Origin: Hyphomicrobium_B sp001006785
GTDB lineage: Bacteria > Pseudomonadota > Alphaproteobacteria > Rhizobiales > Hyphomicrobiaceae
DNA length: 64,000 bases
Assembly (NCBI RefSeq): GCF_001006785.1
Contig: NZ_CDHO01000002.1
Location: forward strand, 1,057,003-1,121,002
Direction of reading: 5' to 3'
Below, piece by piece: positions 42,703 through 51,900 of the stretch; the first letter of the stretch is position 1; the number at the start of each line of letters is the position of its first letter. The notes under the pieces were generated by a model. That model was not told the DNA's origin. It did not search any database and was given only the letters and a program-made list of their open reading frames with translations. Both the position numbers and the translations under genes were made by a program.

Positions 42703-43890
42703 TCAGCCTCCGAGCCCGAGTTCGCGCGCAAGATCATCGACGCGCGCCAAACCGACCTGGTCGTTTTTGAGATTGGCTCGCGCATCCGACAGAGCCTTCA
42801 CCGCATCGTCCTGTCGACCGAGAACCTGATAGGCGCGAATGAGCTTCAGCCATCCTGTCGCGTCCGTACCGTCGGTTTTGAGGCGCGCCGCCAGCCCATC
42901 GACCATTTGCGTGATGAAGGCTTGGCGCTGCTCTGGTGTCATCGACATGATCGCCGACGGCGATCCCTCCGGAGGCCGCGGCAGCGACGTGTCGCCCGCG
43001 TCTTTCTTCGGCAGCACGAGCACCGAAGGCGGCTTGCCGTCCGCGGGCGTCAGATTGGCGAGACGCGCTTCAAGCATTTGCCGCCAGGGCGCATCCGTCG
43101 GCGCCTCCTCGATCAGCTTGCGATAGTCGGCGGCAGCTTCCGCCAGCTTGCCGTCCTGCTCCTTTGCGAGCGCCAGCCAGATACGAGGTTCTTTTCTCTC
43201 AGGAGCAATCACCAGCAGACGTTCGAGCGTCTTGCGCGCGTCTTCCGGAATGACGCCGTTCTCGAGCCGAATTCTCGCGTTCGCGAAACCTTGCAGCCGG
43301 TCCGGGGATTCGCCGACGATGCGGATTGCGTTGGCGTAGGCGTTCGCCGCGTCGGCATAGCGACCCATCGCGTAATAGACCGGCGCGATCACGCCCCAGC
43401 CCGTACCGTCCTCGGGGTGCGCGCGAAGCCGCTCCTCGACCTTGGCGACGAGATCGTTCGGATTGTTGGAGTTCTCTCGTTGCGCAAGACGCGTGCTCAG
43501 CGGATCGCCCGGCATTCCCGGCGCTCCGTAGGCGAGATAAAGCCCGAGGCTGACGATCGGCAGCGCAATTGACGTCAGGATCGACGCGTAGGCCGCAAAG
43601 CTCGCCCGCTTCGGAAGCTCAGTCGTATCCGCCCGGTCCTTATCAGCGGTCGAGCGAAGCAGGCGCCGCGCGATTTCGGAACGGGCACTTTCCGCTTCTT
43701 CCGATGCGAGAGTGCCGCTTGCCTCATCGGCTGCGACTTCCTTGAGCTGATCCTTGTAGACCGCAATATCGGCGGCAGCCGTGACGGCGTCCGGGTCCTC
43801 GACCGTTTTCGGCGAAGCTCTGAGCAGCGGTCGCGTGATGACAAGAGTCACCACCGCCACAAGACAGGCCACTAGGATCCAGAAAACCAT
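42703..43890 (-). CDS. ccmI: Cytochrome c biogenesis protein CcmI
   Basis: A 395-residue protein: two membrane helices (FWILVACLVAVVTLVITRPL at the start and SILTSIALPIVSLGLYLAYG near 100) enclose a cytoplasmic region (YKDQLKEVAADEASGTL). They are followed by a periplasmic TPR domain (WGVIAPVYYAMGRYADAANA, ATGWLKLIRAYQVLGRQDDA). It holds apocytochrome c and delivers it to CcmF/CcmH. First gene of the ccm operon; no promoter was assigned in the short gap upstream. Confidence 0.95.
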   Translation of the reverse strand: MVFWILVACLVAVVTLVITRPLLRASPKTVEDPDAVTAAADIAVYKDQLKEVAADEASGTLASEEAESARSEIARRLLRSTADKDRADTTELPKRASFAAYASILTSIALPIVSLGLYLAYGAPGMPGDPLSTRLAQRENSNNPNDLVAKVEERLRAHPEDGTGWGVIAPVYYAMGRYADAANAYANAIRIVGESPDRLQGFANARIRLENGVIPEDARKTLERLLVIAPERKEPRIWLALAKEQDGKLAEAAADYRKLIEEAPTDAPWRQMLEARLANLTPADGKPPSVLVLPKKDAGDTSLPRPPEGSPSAIMSMTPEQRQAFITQMVDGLAARLKTDGTDATGWLKLIRAYQVLGRQDDAVKALSDARANLKNDQVGLARVDDLARELGLGG

Positions 43891-44036
43891 CGCCGCGCGT
43901 TCCTCGACTTTAGAAACGGAATAGGATCGCGGCGGCGGGCAGGCAAGCCAGCACTGCCCGTTTCAGCGCTTCTGTCGCGGATTTGACTTAACCCCGATGG
44001 TGGCCACAGCGCACTTCTGCAGCGCACGCGGCGTCA

Positions 44037-44513
44037 TCAGCCAACGCCCTGCCACGTCCCATCCTGACTCCGGCAGGCCGTGCCGCGCATCTGTTGCGGC
44101 CGTCCGTCGACATAAACGGTATGCGTGTAGTCGCGGCAGTCGGCGACACCGCGCTTGTACGGACGGCTCGGAACGACCTCGCCGTAATGGCCGGTGTCGG
44201 GATCACGCCACTGGCGCGAAACGCCAGACTGTCCGCGCTCGAGCGCATCAAATTCCGCTTCCTCGGCAAGACGCCGGTCGCGTTCGTCGAGATTCTTGCC
44301 GATCTGGCTGCCGACGATACCGCCGACGACGGCGCCAGCAACGGTCGCGGCGACGTTACCGCTACCCTTGCCGAACTGATTGCCGACGAGCCCCCCGGCG
44401 ACGCTGCCGAGAACGAGCCCCGTATTCTGATTATCTATGCCGCCCTGGCCATTGCTGCACCCGGCCAGCATGGCGACCGCCATCAGCGGAATCGAAAAGC
44501 GCACGACGCGCAT
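44037..44513 (-). CDS. Glycine-zipper outer-membrane lipoprotein (17-kDa antigen-like)
   Basis: The ATG at 44513 has GAGG 6 bp upstream and begins a lipoprotein signal ending in LAGCSNG (Cys about 18). The 158-residue product then has a glycine-zipper segment (LGSVAGGLVGNQFGKGSGN and AGAVVGGIVGSQIGKNLDE), a charged stretch, and a C-terminal beta-rich part (YKRGVADCRDYTHTVYVDGR). This matches the 17-kDa surface antigen/RT0821 family. It probably sits in the outer membrane facing the periplasm; function unknown. Confidence 0.88.
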   Translation of the reverse strand: MRVVRFSIPLMAVAMLAGCSNGQGGIDNQNTGLVLGSVAGGLVGNQFGKGSGNVAATVAGAVVGGIVGSQIGKNLDERDRRLAEEAEFDALERGQSGVSRQWRDPDTGHYGEVVPSRPYKRGVADCRDYTHTVYVDGRPQQMRGTACRSQDGTWQGVG

Positions 44514-44713
44514 GGCGAACCTCGTTCCCGTTTTCCCTCGCGCCATGCCCGATGGGGCGACCCGATCCGGCGCGTGTCCCTTATGTTGGCTAGACCGATA
44601 TTGTGCGCGCGACAAGGCAGAAATCCACCACAATTCGGGCGAACAAACGACACTTGTCGATGATGCCGCCCGGCAACACACAAACCGAGCACAAATAGCG
44701 GAACAACTGCCTT

Positions 44714-46096
44714 TTAGGCCGCCGGAAGCTCGAGAACGGCTTTGAGGCCCCCATGCTCGGAGGCGTCCAACGCCAGGCTCCCCCGGTATGAAGTGGCAAG
44801 ATCGCTGACGATCGACAGTCCGAGTCCCGAGCCGGGCTTGGTCTCATCGAGGCGCAGGCCGCGCTTGCCGATCTTGGCGCGTTGTTCGGCCGAAAGACCG
44901 GGTCCGTCATCCTCGATCGTGATTCTGAGCCGCTTCCGCCGAGGCGCACTCGCCGGAGCATCGACGGTCGCCGCCAGATAGGCGTGGGCTTTGCCCCACT
45001 TGCAGGCATTATCGAGCAGATTGCCGAGCATCTCCTCGAGATCCTGCTTCTCACCCTGGAACTGCGCGCCGGGCTGCACGGAGAAGGAAATCGCGATGCC
45101 TTTTTCGCCGTGAATACGTTCGATCGCGCGCACCAGCGGCTCGACCGTGGCGTCGACCGGCGTAACACGGCCGATGGCGCCTGCCCGCGCAGCCATCCGT
45201 GCCCGGTCGAGATAATGGCTGATCTGATCGCGCATCAATTGCGCCTGCTCGGCGACTTTATCGCCAAGCTTCGAGCGATCATCGCGCGCCTCGTTTGTGA
45301 TCACCGCAAGCGGCGTCTTCAGCGCGTGTGCCAGATTGCCGACCTGAGTGCGGGCACGTTCAATGATGTCCTGATTGGAATCGATGAGCGCGTTGAGTTC
45401 GGTCTGCAGCGGTTCGATCTCGGCCGGAAGCTGACCCTCGAGACGTTCAACCTCGCCGGACCGGATGCTCGCCAGGCCACGCTCGATACGGCGCAACGGC
45501 AAAAGCCCGAAGCGAACCTGAAACACCGTCGCCGCCAGAAGCCCGATGCCGACCAGCGCCAGCGCGCTCGTCAGACGGGTGCGGAATTTCTTCACCGTCG
45601 CTTCGAACCAATCGAGAGGGCCCGCGACAATGATCGAGTATTTCGTATTCTCAGGGTCATGCCCCGGAGAATCGATGAATTCGAGAATGCGGATAGTGGA
45701 GTTCGTCGGCCCCGGAACATTCATCCAGCGCGTGCCGGACGTGTCGGTCGGGAATCTGCGCTCATAGGGAGAGGGAAGCACGGCGGTCGCGAGCGAGGGA
45801 GAAACCAGCGTCCGCCCTGGCGCGCCGTCGATCGGACGGATCTGCCAGTACCAGCCGGACTGCGTCACCTCGAACAGCGGCTCGTAAAGGTTCGGAGGAA
45901 TGACGGGAACATCGCCGCTCGTGCCCATGCTGTCGACGGTGATCTGCGTCAGCAGTTTCCTCAGCTGCGCGTCGAAGCTCAGCTGCACGTCATCGCGATA
46001 CAGCGAATAGATGATGTAACCCGCAAGAGGCAGCGCCAGCAGCGTCCAGGCCGCCGAGGTCGCGAACAGCCGCAACGCGAGCGAGTTAAGCCTCAT
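44714..46096 (-). CDS. Sensor histidine kinase (PhoQ-like)
   Basis: A 460-residue protein with two membrane helices (LFATSAAWTLLALPLAGYIIY at 10-30 and SALALVGIGLLAATVFQV near 185), a periplasmic domain between them and a HAMP-like linker. The phosphoacceptor box is VGNLAHALKTPLAVITNEA, typical of PhoQ relatives; the ATPase boxes NLLDNACKWG, EDDGPGLS and GSGLGLSIV are intact. It overlaps its regulator gene by 11 bp. The signal is unknown; PhoQ relatives sense Mg or envelope state. Confidence 0.92.
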   Translation of the reverse strand: MRLNSLALRLFATSAAWTLLALPLAGYIIYSLYRDDVQLSFDAQLRKLLTQITVDSMGTSGDVPVIPPNLYEPLFEVTQSGWYWQIRPIDGAPGRTLVSPSLATAVLPSPYERRFPTDTSGTRWMNVPGPTNSTIRILEFIDSPGHDPENTKYSIIVAGPLDWFEATVKKFRTRLTSALALVGIGLLAATVFQVRFGLLPLRRIERGLASIRSGEVERLEGQLPAEIEPLQTELNALIDSNQDIIERARTQVGNLAHALKTPLAVITNEARDDRSKLGDKVAEQAQLMRDQISHYLDRARMAARAGAIGRVTPVDATVEPLVRAIERIHGEKGIAISFSVQPGAQFQGEKQDLEEMLGNLLDNACKWGKAHAYLAATVDAPASAPRRKRLRITIEDDGPGLSAEQRAKIGKRGLRLDETKPGSGLGLSIVSDLATSYRGSLALDASEHGGLKAVLELPAA

Positions 46097-46757
46097 CGGG
46101 TCCTTGGCTCATGCGATAGCCGAGACCACGGACGGTCTGAATGACGTCGCCCGGGATTTTTTTTCGCAAGCGGCCGATGAAGACCTCGATGGTGTTCGAA
46201 TCCCGGTCGAAGTCCTGGTCGTAAAGATGCTCGACCAGTTCCGTCCGCGAGACGACGCGGCCGTTGTGATGCATCAGATAAGCGAGAAGGCGGAATTCGT
46301 GCGACGTCAACTTGACGGGAAGACCATCGCACGTCACCCGCGCCGACTTGGTATCGAGACGGATCGGCCCGCATTCGATTTCGGATTTGACGTGGCCCGA
46401 GGCGCGCCGGATCTGCGCCCGGACGCGCGCGAGCAGTTCTTCCATATGGAAGGGCTTGGCGAGGTAGTCGTCGGCCCCCGCATCCATGCCGGTGACCTTG
46501 TCGCTCCAGCGATCGCGGGCGGTCAGCAGGATGACCGGCATTTTGCGGTCGCTGCGGCGCCATTGTTCGAGAATTGAAATGCCGTCGATCTTCGGCAGGC
46601 CGATATCCAAAATCACGACATCGTAGGGTTCGGTATCGCCGAGAAAGTAGCCTTCTTCCCCATCGGCCGCGGTATCGACGGCAAATCCCGCATCCGCGAG
46701 CGCCGCCGCCAGCTGGCGATTGAGATCCTTATCATCCTCAACGACGAGCGCGCGCAC
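46086..46757 (-). CDS. OmpR/PhoP-family response regulator
   Basis: A 223-residue regulator. The receiver has MRALVVEDDKDLNRQL, Asp in DVVILDIGLPKIDG (about 51) and KPFHMEELLARVRAQIRR; the output domain is a winged helix (LTSHEFRLLAYLMHHNGR, EVFIGRLRKKI). It pairs with the overlapping kinase. The small periplasmic gene upstream is a likely operon member or target. Confidence 0.94.
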   Translation of the reverse strand: MRALVVEDDKDLNRQLAAALADAGFAVDTAADGEEGYFLGDTEPYDVVILDIGLPKIDGISILEQWRRSDRKMPVILLTARDRWSDKVTGMDAGADDYLAKPFHMEELLARVRAQIRRASGHVKSEIECGPIRLDTKSARVTCDGLPVKLTSHEFRLLAYLMHHNGRVVSRTELVEHLYDQDFDRDSNTIEVFIGRLRKKIPGDVIQTVRGLGYRMSQGPDEA

Positions 46758-46838
46758 GCTGATCCACTCCCCTCAATCCCGAATCCGCAAGTTGTAGGGG
46801 TGTTGGAGCAAATTCGCTACCCCGGCAACCGCTACTCT

Positions 46839-47135
46839 TCACCGGACTTTCGCAGTGATGATGGTGGTTCGGAGTTGTCCCGTCGGTCCGCGGACGACAA
46901 TGCGATAGAAATATCCGTCGGGGGAGCGGCACAGCGTGGTTTTTACCAGTTCGCCGATCCCGTCGGCGGCGAGCGACTGCGAGACTTCCTGGACGGTTAT
47001 GAGATTTTCCCGTCGGACGATCTGCCCGGCCATGCCCCAGTCGGTCAGGCAGTCTTCCGCGCGCACGCCGCCGGGCAGCGCCATCGCCGCCGCAGCCGTC
47101 ACCGCCACTGCACCCATAAATCCGGTCATACGCAT
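46839..47135 (-). CDS. Small periplasmic protein, possibly PepSY-like
   Basis: The 98-residue protein has a signal peptide (FMGAVAVTAAAAMALPGGVRA, cut before EDCLTD) and a mature part with two cysteines (CLTDW and TLCRSPDGYFYRIVV). The pattern IRRENLITVQEVSQSLAADG followed by GYFYRIVVRGPTG resembles PepSY-type small proteins often encoded beside PhoP/PhoQ-like pairs. This is inference; it could be an accessory sensor. Confidence 0.6.
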   Translation of the reverse strand: MRMTGFMGAVAVTAAAAMALPGGVRAEDCLTDWGMAGQIVRRENLITVQEVSQSLAADGIGELVKTTLCRSPDGYFYRIVVRGPTGQLRTTIITAKVR

Positions 47136-47223
47136 GTCTTCCCGACGTTCGACCGCATTTAAAGGTATCTCGTTGAACGGTCCATGAACGTCATGAACCG
47201 CGACGACGTGACGGCCCGTACCG

Positions 47224-47499
47224 TTAATTTTTCCGCAGGGCGAGCGGCGTGTCGGCCTTGAGGCGTCCGTAAATGGCCAACGCCGTCCCGAAGAGCCCCG
47301 CGAGCGCCTGGGCGGCGGTCATCACCTGATCGCCGAAGCTCGTGATCAGATCCGCCGGTAGAACAATACCGACGGCCGGACCGAGAACCGGAATGACGGT
47401 CGCGGCCGCAGTAATCAGCGTACCCCACATCGTCTTCGAGCTCAGCCACCATTTGCTGTCGTCGCCGCTTGAAATTCCTGTCTTGGACTTTTCACCCAT
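47224..47499 (-). CDS. Holin-like protein from an internal in-frame start
   Basis: Within the endolysin frame an ATG at 47499 (MGEKSKTGISSGDDSKWW) is preceded by AAGGAG with 8 bp spacing, a near-ideal ribosome-binding site. It would yield a 91-residue protein with two membrane helices and a charged N-terminus, the shape of a small phage holin. Holin and endolysin are usually separate proteins. Either a stop codon between two genes was lost, or both a fused and a free product are made. Confidence 0.55.
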   Translation of the reverse strand: MGEKSKTGISSGDDSKWWLSSKTMWGTLITAAATVIPVLGPAVGIVLPADLITSFGDQVMTAAQALAGLFGTALAIYGRLKADTPLALRKN

Positions 47500-48537
47500 C
47501 TTGCTTTCTCCTTTTCCGATTTGGTGGGGCTCGAGCAGCCCCCGGTTCGTGGCATCGGCCGCCGCACACGTGCGCGCCAGCGCCAGCGTTGCGTCGACCC
47601 GCTTCAGCCAGCCGCGCCCGAAGCGCCAGAAATGCGGGAGCGCGCGGTAGCGTGTGCGCCGTGTCTCGGCATAATCGTCGAGCAGATCGGCGAGGCTTTT
47701 GGCGCCGATCGCCGCCAGCGTCTCGGGACCGATTTCACCATCGACCGTGACGCCGGCGACGCCTTGCAGCATCCGGATCGCGGCGCCGACACCGTGGTTC
47801 ACCGCGGCATCGAAATGCATCAGTGCCAGCGGCGCGGTGAAAACCGGACACGACGCCGGATCAAAGTACCGTTGCCGGTAAATTGCGGTGACGGTCGCGT
47901 CGGGGATGCGCTTCAGCTCCGCGATCAGGCGCGCCCGCGTTCCGTCGTCGACGGTTTCTTTCCTGAATTTCGCATAGACCTCGAGCGTGATCCCGCGATT
48001 GGTCGGCCCTCCAGGATCATAGGGATCATTCGAAAATCCGCCCTCCATCTCGATCACGTGCGCGAGCGCTCTCGAAAAGATCGCGTCGTCGCCCTTGCTC
48101 GCGGACTCGACGTTTTCTTTCGGCCATCGAAGCCCAAGAAGCCGCGCCTTGTCGAAGCTCGCGACCGTCACCGCATCGCCCTGATTGCCGCCGAGCAGAT
48201 AGAGCTTGCCGTTCGTATCACTGAGCAGGAATCCGACGTGACCGGCGTTCGGATCGTCGCCGCGCGACAGCACAGCAACCGCACCGAAGCGCGCATCATC
48301 GAGCCGGTCGCCCCAATCGAGATACGACCGTGCGAGCAGCGATCCCGTCCCCGCATAACCGGCACGCTTCAGCATGGCGCCGAGAAATGCGGCGCACCAC
48401 GGCGTCGCTTCCGTTTCAACGTTCGTATCACCAGCATCCCGGAAATAGCGCAGGATTTCGGGCGCATCCTCCTTGCCTGGAATTTCGCGCACGCCGAATT
48501 CGGCCCACGCGGCTTGAAGCCACGGCGGCTGATCCAT
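47224..48537 (-). CDS. Endolysin: CHAP-like plus GH108 domains with fused holin-like C-terminus
   Basis: The ATG at 48537 (MDQPPWLQAAWAEF) has GAGG 7 bp upstream. The 437-residue frame has three parts. Residues about 1-140 are a TIGR02594/CHAP-like amidase domain (ATPWCAAFLGAML, NAGHVGFLL). Residues about 150-325 are a GH108 muramidase with C-terminal peptidoglycan-binding region (HVIEMEGGFSNDPYDPGGPT with the catalytic Glu, then VDGEIGPETLAAIGA). The last about 90 residues are holin-like (WWLSSKTMWGTLITAAATVI, FGDQVMTAAQALAGLFGTAL). It lies downstream of the GTA tail genes and should lyse the cell to release particles. A second start inside the frame (47499) suggests the holin is also made alone. 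Confidence 0.85.
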   Translation of the reverse strand: MDQPPWLQAAWAEFGVREIPGKEDAPEILRYFRDAGDTNVETEATPWCAAFLGAMLKRAGYAGTGSLLARSYLDWGDRLDDARFGAVAVLSRGDDPNAGHVGFLLSDTNGKLYLLGGNQGDAVTVASFDKARLLGLRWPKENVESASKGDDAIFSRALAHVIEMEGGFSNDPYDPGGPTNRGITLEVYAKFRKETVDDGTRARLIAELKRIPDATVTAIYRQRYFDPASCPVFTAPLALMHFDAAVNHGVGAAIRMLQGVAGVTVDGEIGPETLAAIGAKSLADLLDDYAETRRTRYRALPHFWRFGRGWLKRVDATLALARTCAAADATNRGLLEPHQIGKGESKMGEKSKTGISSGDDSKWWLSSKTMWGTLITAAATVIPVLGPAVGIVLPADLITSFGDQVMTAAQALAGLFGTALAIYGRLKADTPLALRKN

Positions 48538-48924
48538 GTTTTGCCTCTGAGACAATGTTGCCGGAAAGTTTGAGCGCACGCTCAACGTGTTGGAGACCAG
48601 GGCGAAGCGCGATCGTGCTAGCCCCGCGAATATTGCGTCATCGCCTCTGCATCACGCTCAATCCATCACCGCCACTCCAACCCCTCCCCGCAAGGAGGAG
48701 GGGAATTAAGCGCGCAGATTGCGTGTACTCTTCTCCTTGCAAGGGCGGAGATGAACAGAGCAACGAATGTGCCTCACGCCTCCCTTCCTTCGACAGGGAG
48801 AGAGCCAGATTGAGACGCAACGACATTGCTTCACTTCTCCCCTCCCCTTGACGGGGAGGGGTCGGGGGTGGGGTGAAGAGCCAGGCGGATCTCTACGATC
48901 AATCGCGATAACGTCGCGACAACG
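48538..48924. repeat. Intergenic region with CCCCTCC-type palindromic repeats
   Basis: The gap between gp15 and the endolysin gene has no convincing gene but holds inverted repeats. One is CCCCTCCCC/GGGGAGGGG (48839-48847 and 48853-48861), followed by TCGGGGGTGGGGTG. Another C/G-rich hairpin lies near 48680-48702. Related units occur at 59910-59946 and at 63941-63963. Confidence 0.7.
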
Positions 48925-51900
48925 TCACACCACCGCCGCACGCGGAGCCCCGCGACCGAACAGCATGTTCGTCTGATAGACCCTCACCGAAACTGCCGGC
49001 TGCAAGCTGCCGAAGTCGGCGATCTGTTCGGCGCTTGTGTAGACGGCATTCGCCACCGCCACGGAGATCGTGCGCTTGACCGTCTCGCCGTCGAGAATAT
49101 CGACCTCATACGTTTCGCCGTCTTCTCCGAGCGGCACCTCGGGAAGCTCCCAGTTGTCGCCACCCGTCCGCGTACGGCGTATCCACGAGATGTTGAGATC
49201 GCCGGACCCACGCACGCCCTTGATGTGCGCAGGCGACAACGGCCGTCGGCCAAGTCCTTGATACGCGAACGACGACGTCGCGTAGGATGCGTCTCCGATG
49301 TCGCGATTACCAGGACCATACCGCCAGTTGAGCGCCAGCTTGAAATCGCTGTCCTGCAGCGGAACGCGGCTCACGGCGCCATCGAGCAGAACGAATGGCG
49401 CACCCACAGCGAGCACATCGCTCATCGCACCCTCGGTGCCGAACTGCCCGCGCAACAACCGGCTTAGTTCATAAGTCTGCGCATCAACGAGCGTTGCATC
49501 GAGAAACTGGATGATCTCCCAATCGCCCGCCTCGTTCCGCACAGCCGCGAGGTTGGCTCCTGCGAGCGTCGCCAACAGATCCGCCGACGCGAGCGTGCCG
49601 TATGGCAATCGCACACGCACCCGTGCCCGATTGTCGATTAGCCCTTCCGGACCACTGAACAGCGGATCGAGCGTCGCCCCCAAAGTCGCCGGCGCACTCG
49701 CGAGCGCGCGCAACTGATACGCGGTCGTCTGCGGCGAGACGTAAAGCGCGACGCTGCCCGGCCACGGCTTTTGCATCGCCGCCACGAACCCGGACTGCGC
49801 ATCGGCGGACATTGTCCACGACGGCAAATCCATCAGCATGACGGCCGGCGCTCCAACTTGCACGGGCGCTGGTTCGGTCGCTGTCCGCGATGGCACGTCG
49901 ATCTGATCGTATACGTCAGGGTCGATGCTGAGCGCCGCGATCTCGCGAACGCCGCGCTCCGTGACATCAGTGAGGCGCAACAAGCGATTGCGCCCGGCGA
50001 TATCGAGGGAAACGACATCGCCCGGTTCGAGCGCAAGCGTCGAAGGCGGCAGACTAAACGACGCGCGTTCGCGTGCCGCCCACGTCTCGTAAAGCCAGCT
50101 CTCGACGAGCGATCCCGCAAGGCCATCGTCAAGAACGATCGGCATATCCGCTTCGGCGACACGCCCGCTGGCGCCCGTCAGCCGTCGCGCCTCCGCGACC
50201 GCTTGCTGATAAACGTCGGCGCTCGAAATGTATCGCACTTTCGCGCTCGCAGGCAGATCGGTTTCCTGAGCGCGCGTCACTTCGTAAAGGGGATCGCCCG
50301 CCCTCTCTTCGACAAGTCCGTCCGCCGTCAGCGTCATCTCGGGCGACGCGCGCCCGCGATGGCGAAAGACGATTTTGCCTCCGCTTTCGATGCTGTCGAA
50401 AAAATACGCAAGGCTCAGCGGCTGCAACGCATCGCGCACCGACATCGTATCGTCGAGCACGTAGCCCGGCACCGTTCCTGTCAAACCTGACGCATCGAAA
50501 TCCGCGAAGTCATTGTCCTTCATAATTTGCGCGACGAGGTCGCTGAGCGACGCGCTGCCCAGCCGTCCATTGAGCCAATGGCCGAGCATCCAGTTTCCAC
50601 CGTCGCCCCAATACGTCGTCGCATAGGGAAACGCAGGATACGGCCGCGCGTCCCAGCAATAGACATGCATGCGGCTGAGATCGACCATGCGCGCGCCGGT
50701 GAGTTCCGACACCGGATTGAGGTCCGGAATATAACCATTCTTGGTCCAGTCGAATGCGTCGCGCAGGGCTTCGAGAAAACGCGTCTGCATGAAGTCGTCG
50801 CGAATGCCGCGCGAATAATAGGGCAGCGTCGACTCCGAGCTTTTCGGATCGACGAACACGTTCGGCTGGTTCGCACCCTTATCGACGGCCGGACAGCCGA
50901 CCTCCATGAACCAGAACGGCTTCGACTGCGGCACCCACGCCGTCGCCGTCGCACTTTCGACGCCGCCCGGACGATTGTAGTGCGCATTGCTCCACCAGGA
51001 GCGGATGTCCTTGTAACGGAACACCCAAGGCCTCCCCGCGCCATCGGTGATCGGCGTACGAACCTGCGCGTCGCGGTCGGCTGCCGACGCATAATACCAG
51101 TCGAAGCCCTCTCCGCCCGCCACATTCGATCGCAAGTACGCGCCATCATAAATTGACGTCGCGCCTGCGATGGCATCGAGATGATCGCGTCCGTCGCGCC
51201 AATCGGCGAGCGGCCAATAGACGTCGACGCCGATCGCATCGATATTCGTCGACGCCCACAACGGATCGAGATGGAAATAGACGTCGCCCGTTCCGTCGCC
51301 CGGCTGATGCCCGAAGTATTCCGACCAGTCGGCGGCATAAAGAACCTTCGTCGCTTCGCCGAGGATCGCCTTGACGTCGGCAGCGAGCGCGATCAGCGCG
51401 CTGACGAACGGATAAGCGTTCGCGCTCGAGCGCACGTGCGTCAGGCCGCGCAGCTCCGTCCCGATGACGAACGCGTCGACGCCACCCGCAGCTTTCGCGA
51501 GATACGCTTGGTGCAGAACCATGCGCCGATACGACCACTCGTCCGGTCCTGAGTAATGAACTGTGCTCTCCGACACCGAGAAGTCCGAGCGCGATGCCGT
51601 CCCGACAAACGACGCGATCTGACTCGCAGCTGTTGCGGTCTTGTCCGGCGTGCCTGAAACGCCAGGCGCCGGATGACATGTGATGCGTCCACGCCAGGGA
51701 TAAACGGGCTGACTGCTGCCGCCGTAAGGATTGGCGAGCGTATTGCCCTCCGCAACGTCCATCAGAATAAACGGAGTAAGCGTCACGCTCAGTCCGCGCG
51801 CCTTGAGATCAGCGATAGCCGCAATCACGGTTTGATCGGAGGGCGTACCGCCATAGGCTGCATTGCCGCCGCGCGAGCTGATCAGATGTGCGTTGTTTCG

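Noticed and set aside
40640..42829. 729-codon plus-strand ORF antisense to ccmF/ccmE
   Set aside because: Arg/His/Gln-rich product typical of the antisense frame of a GC-rich gene; ccmF and ccmE on the other strand carry all expected motifs.
44882..46144. 420-codon plus-strand ORF antisense to the PhoQ-like kinase
   Set aside because: Arg-rich shadow; the kinase on the minus strand has all catalytic boxes.
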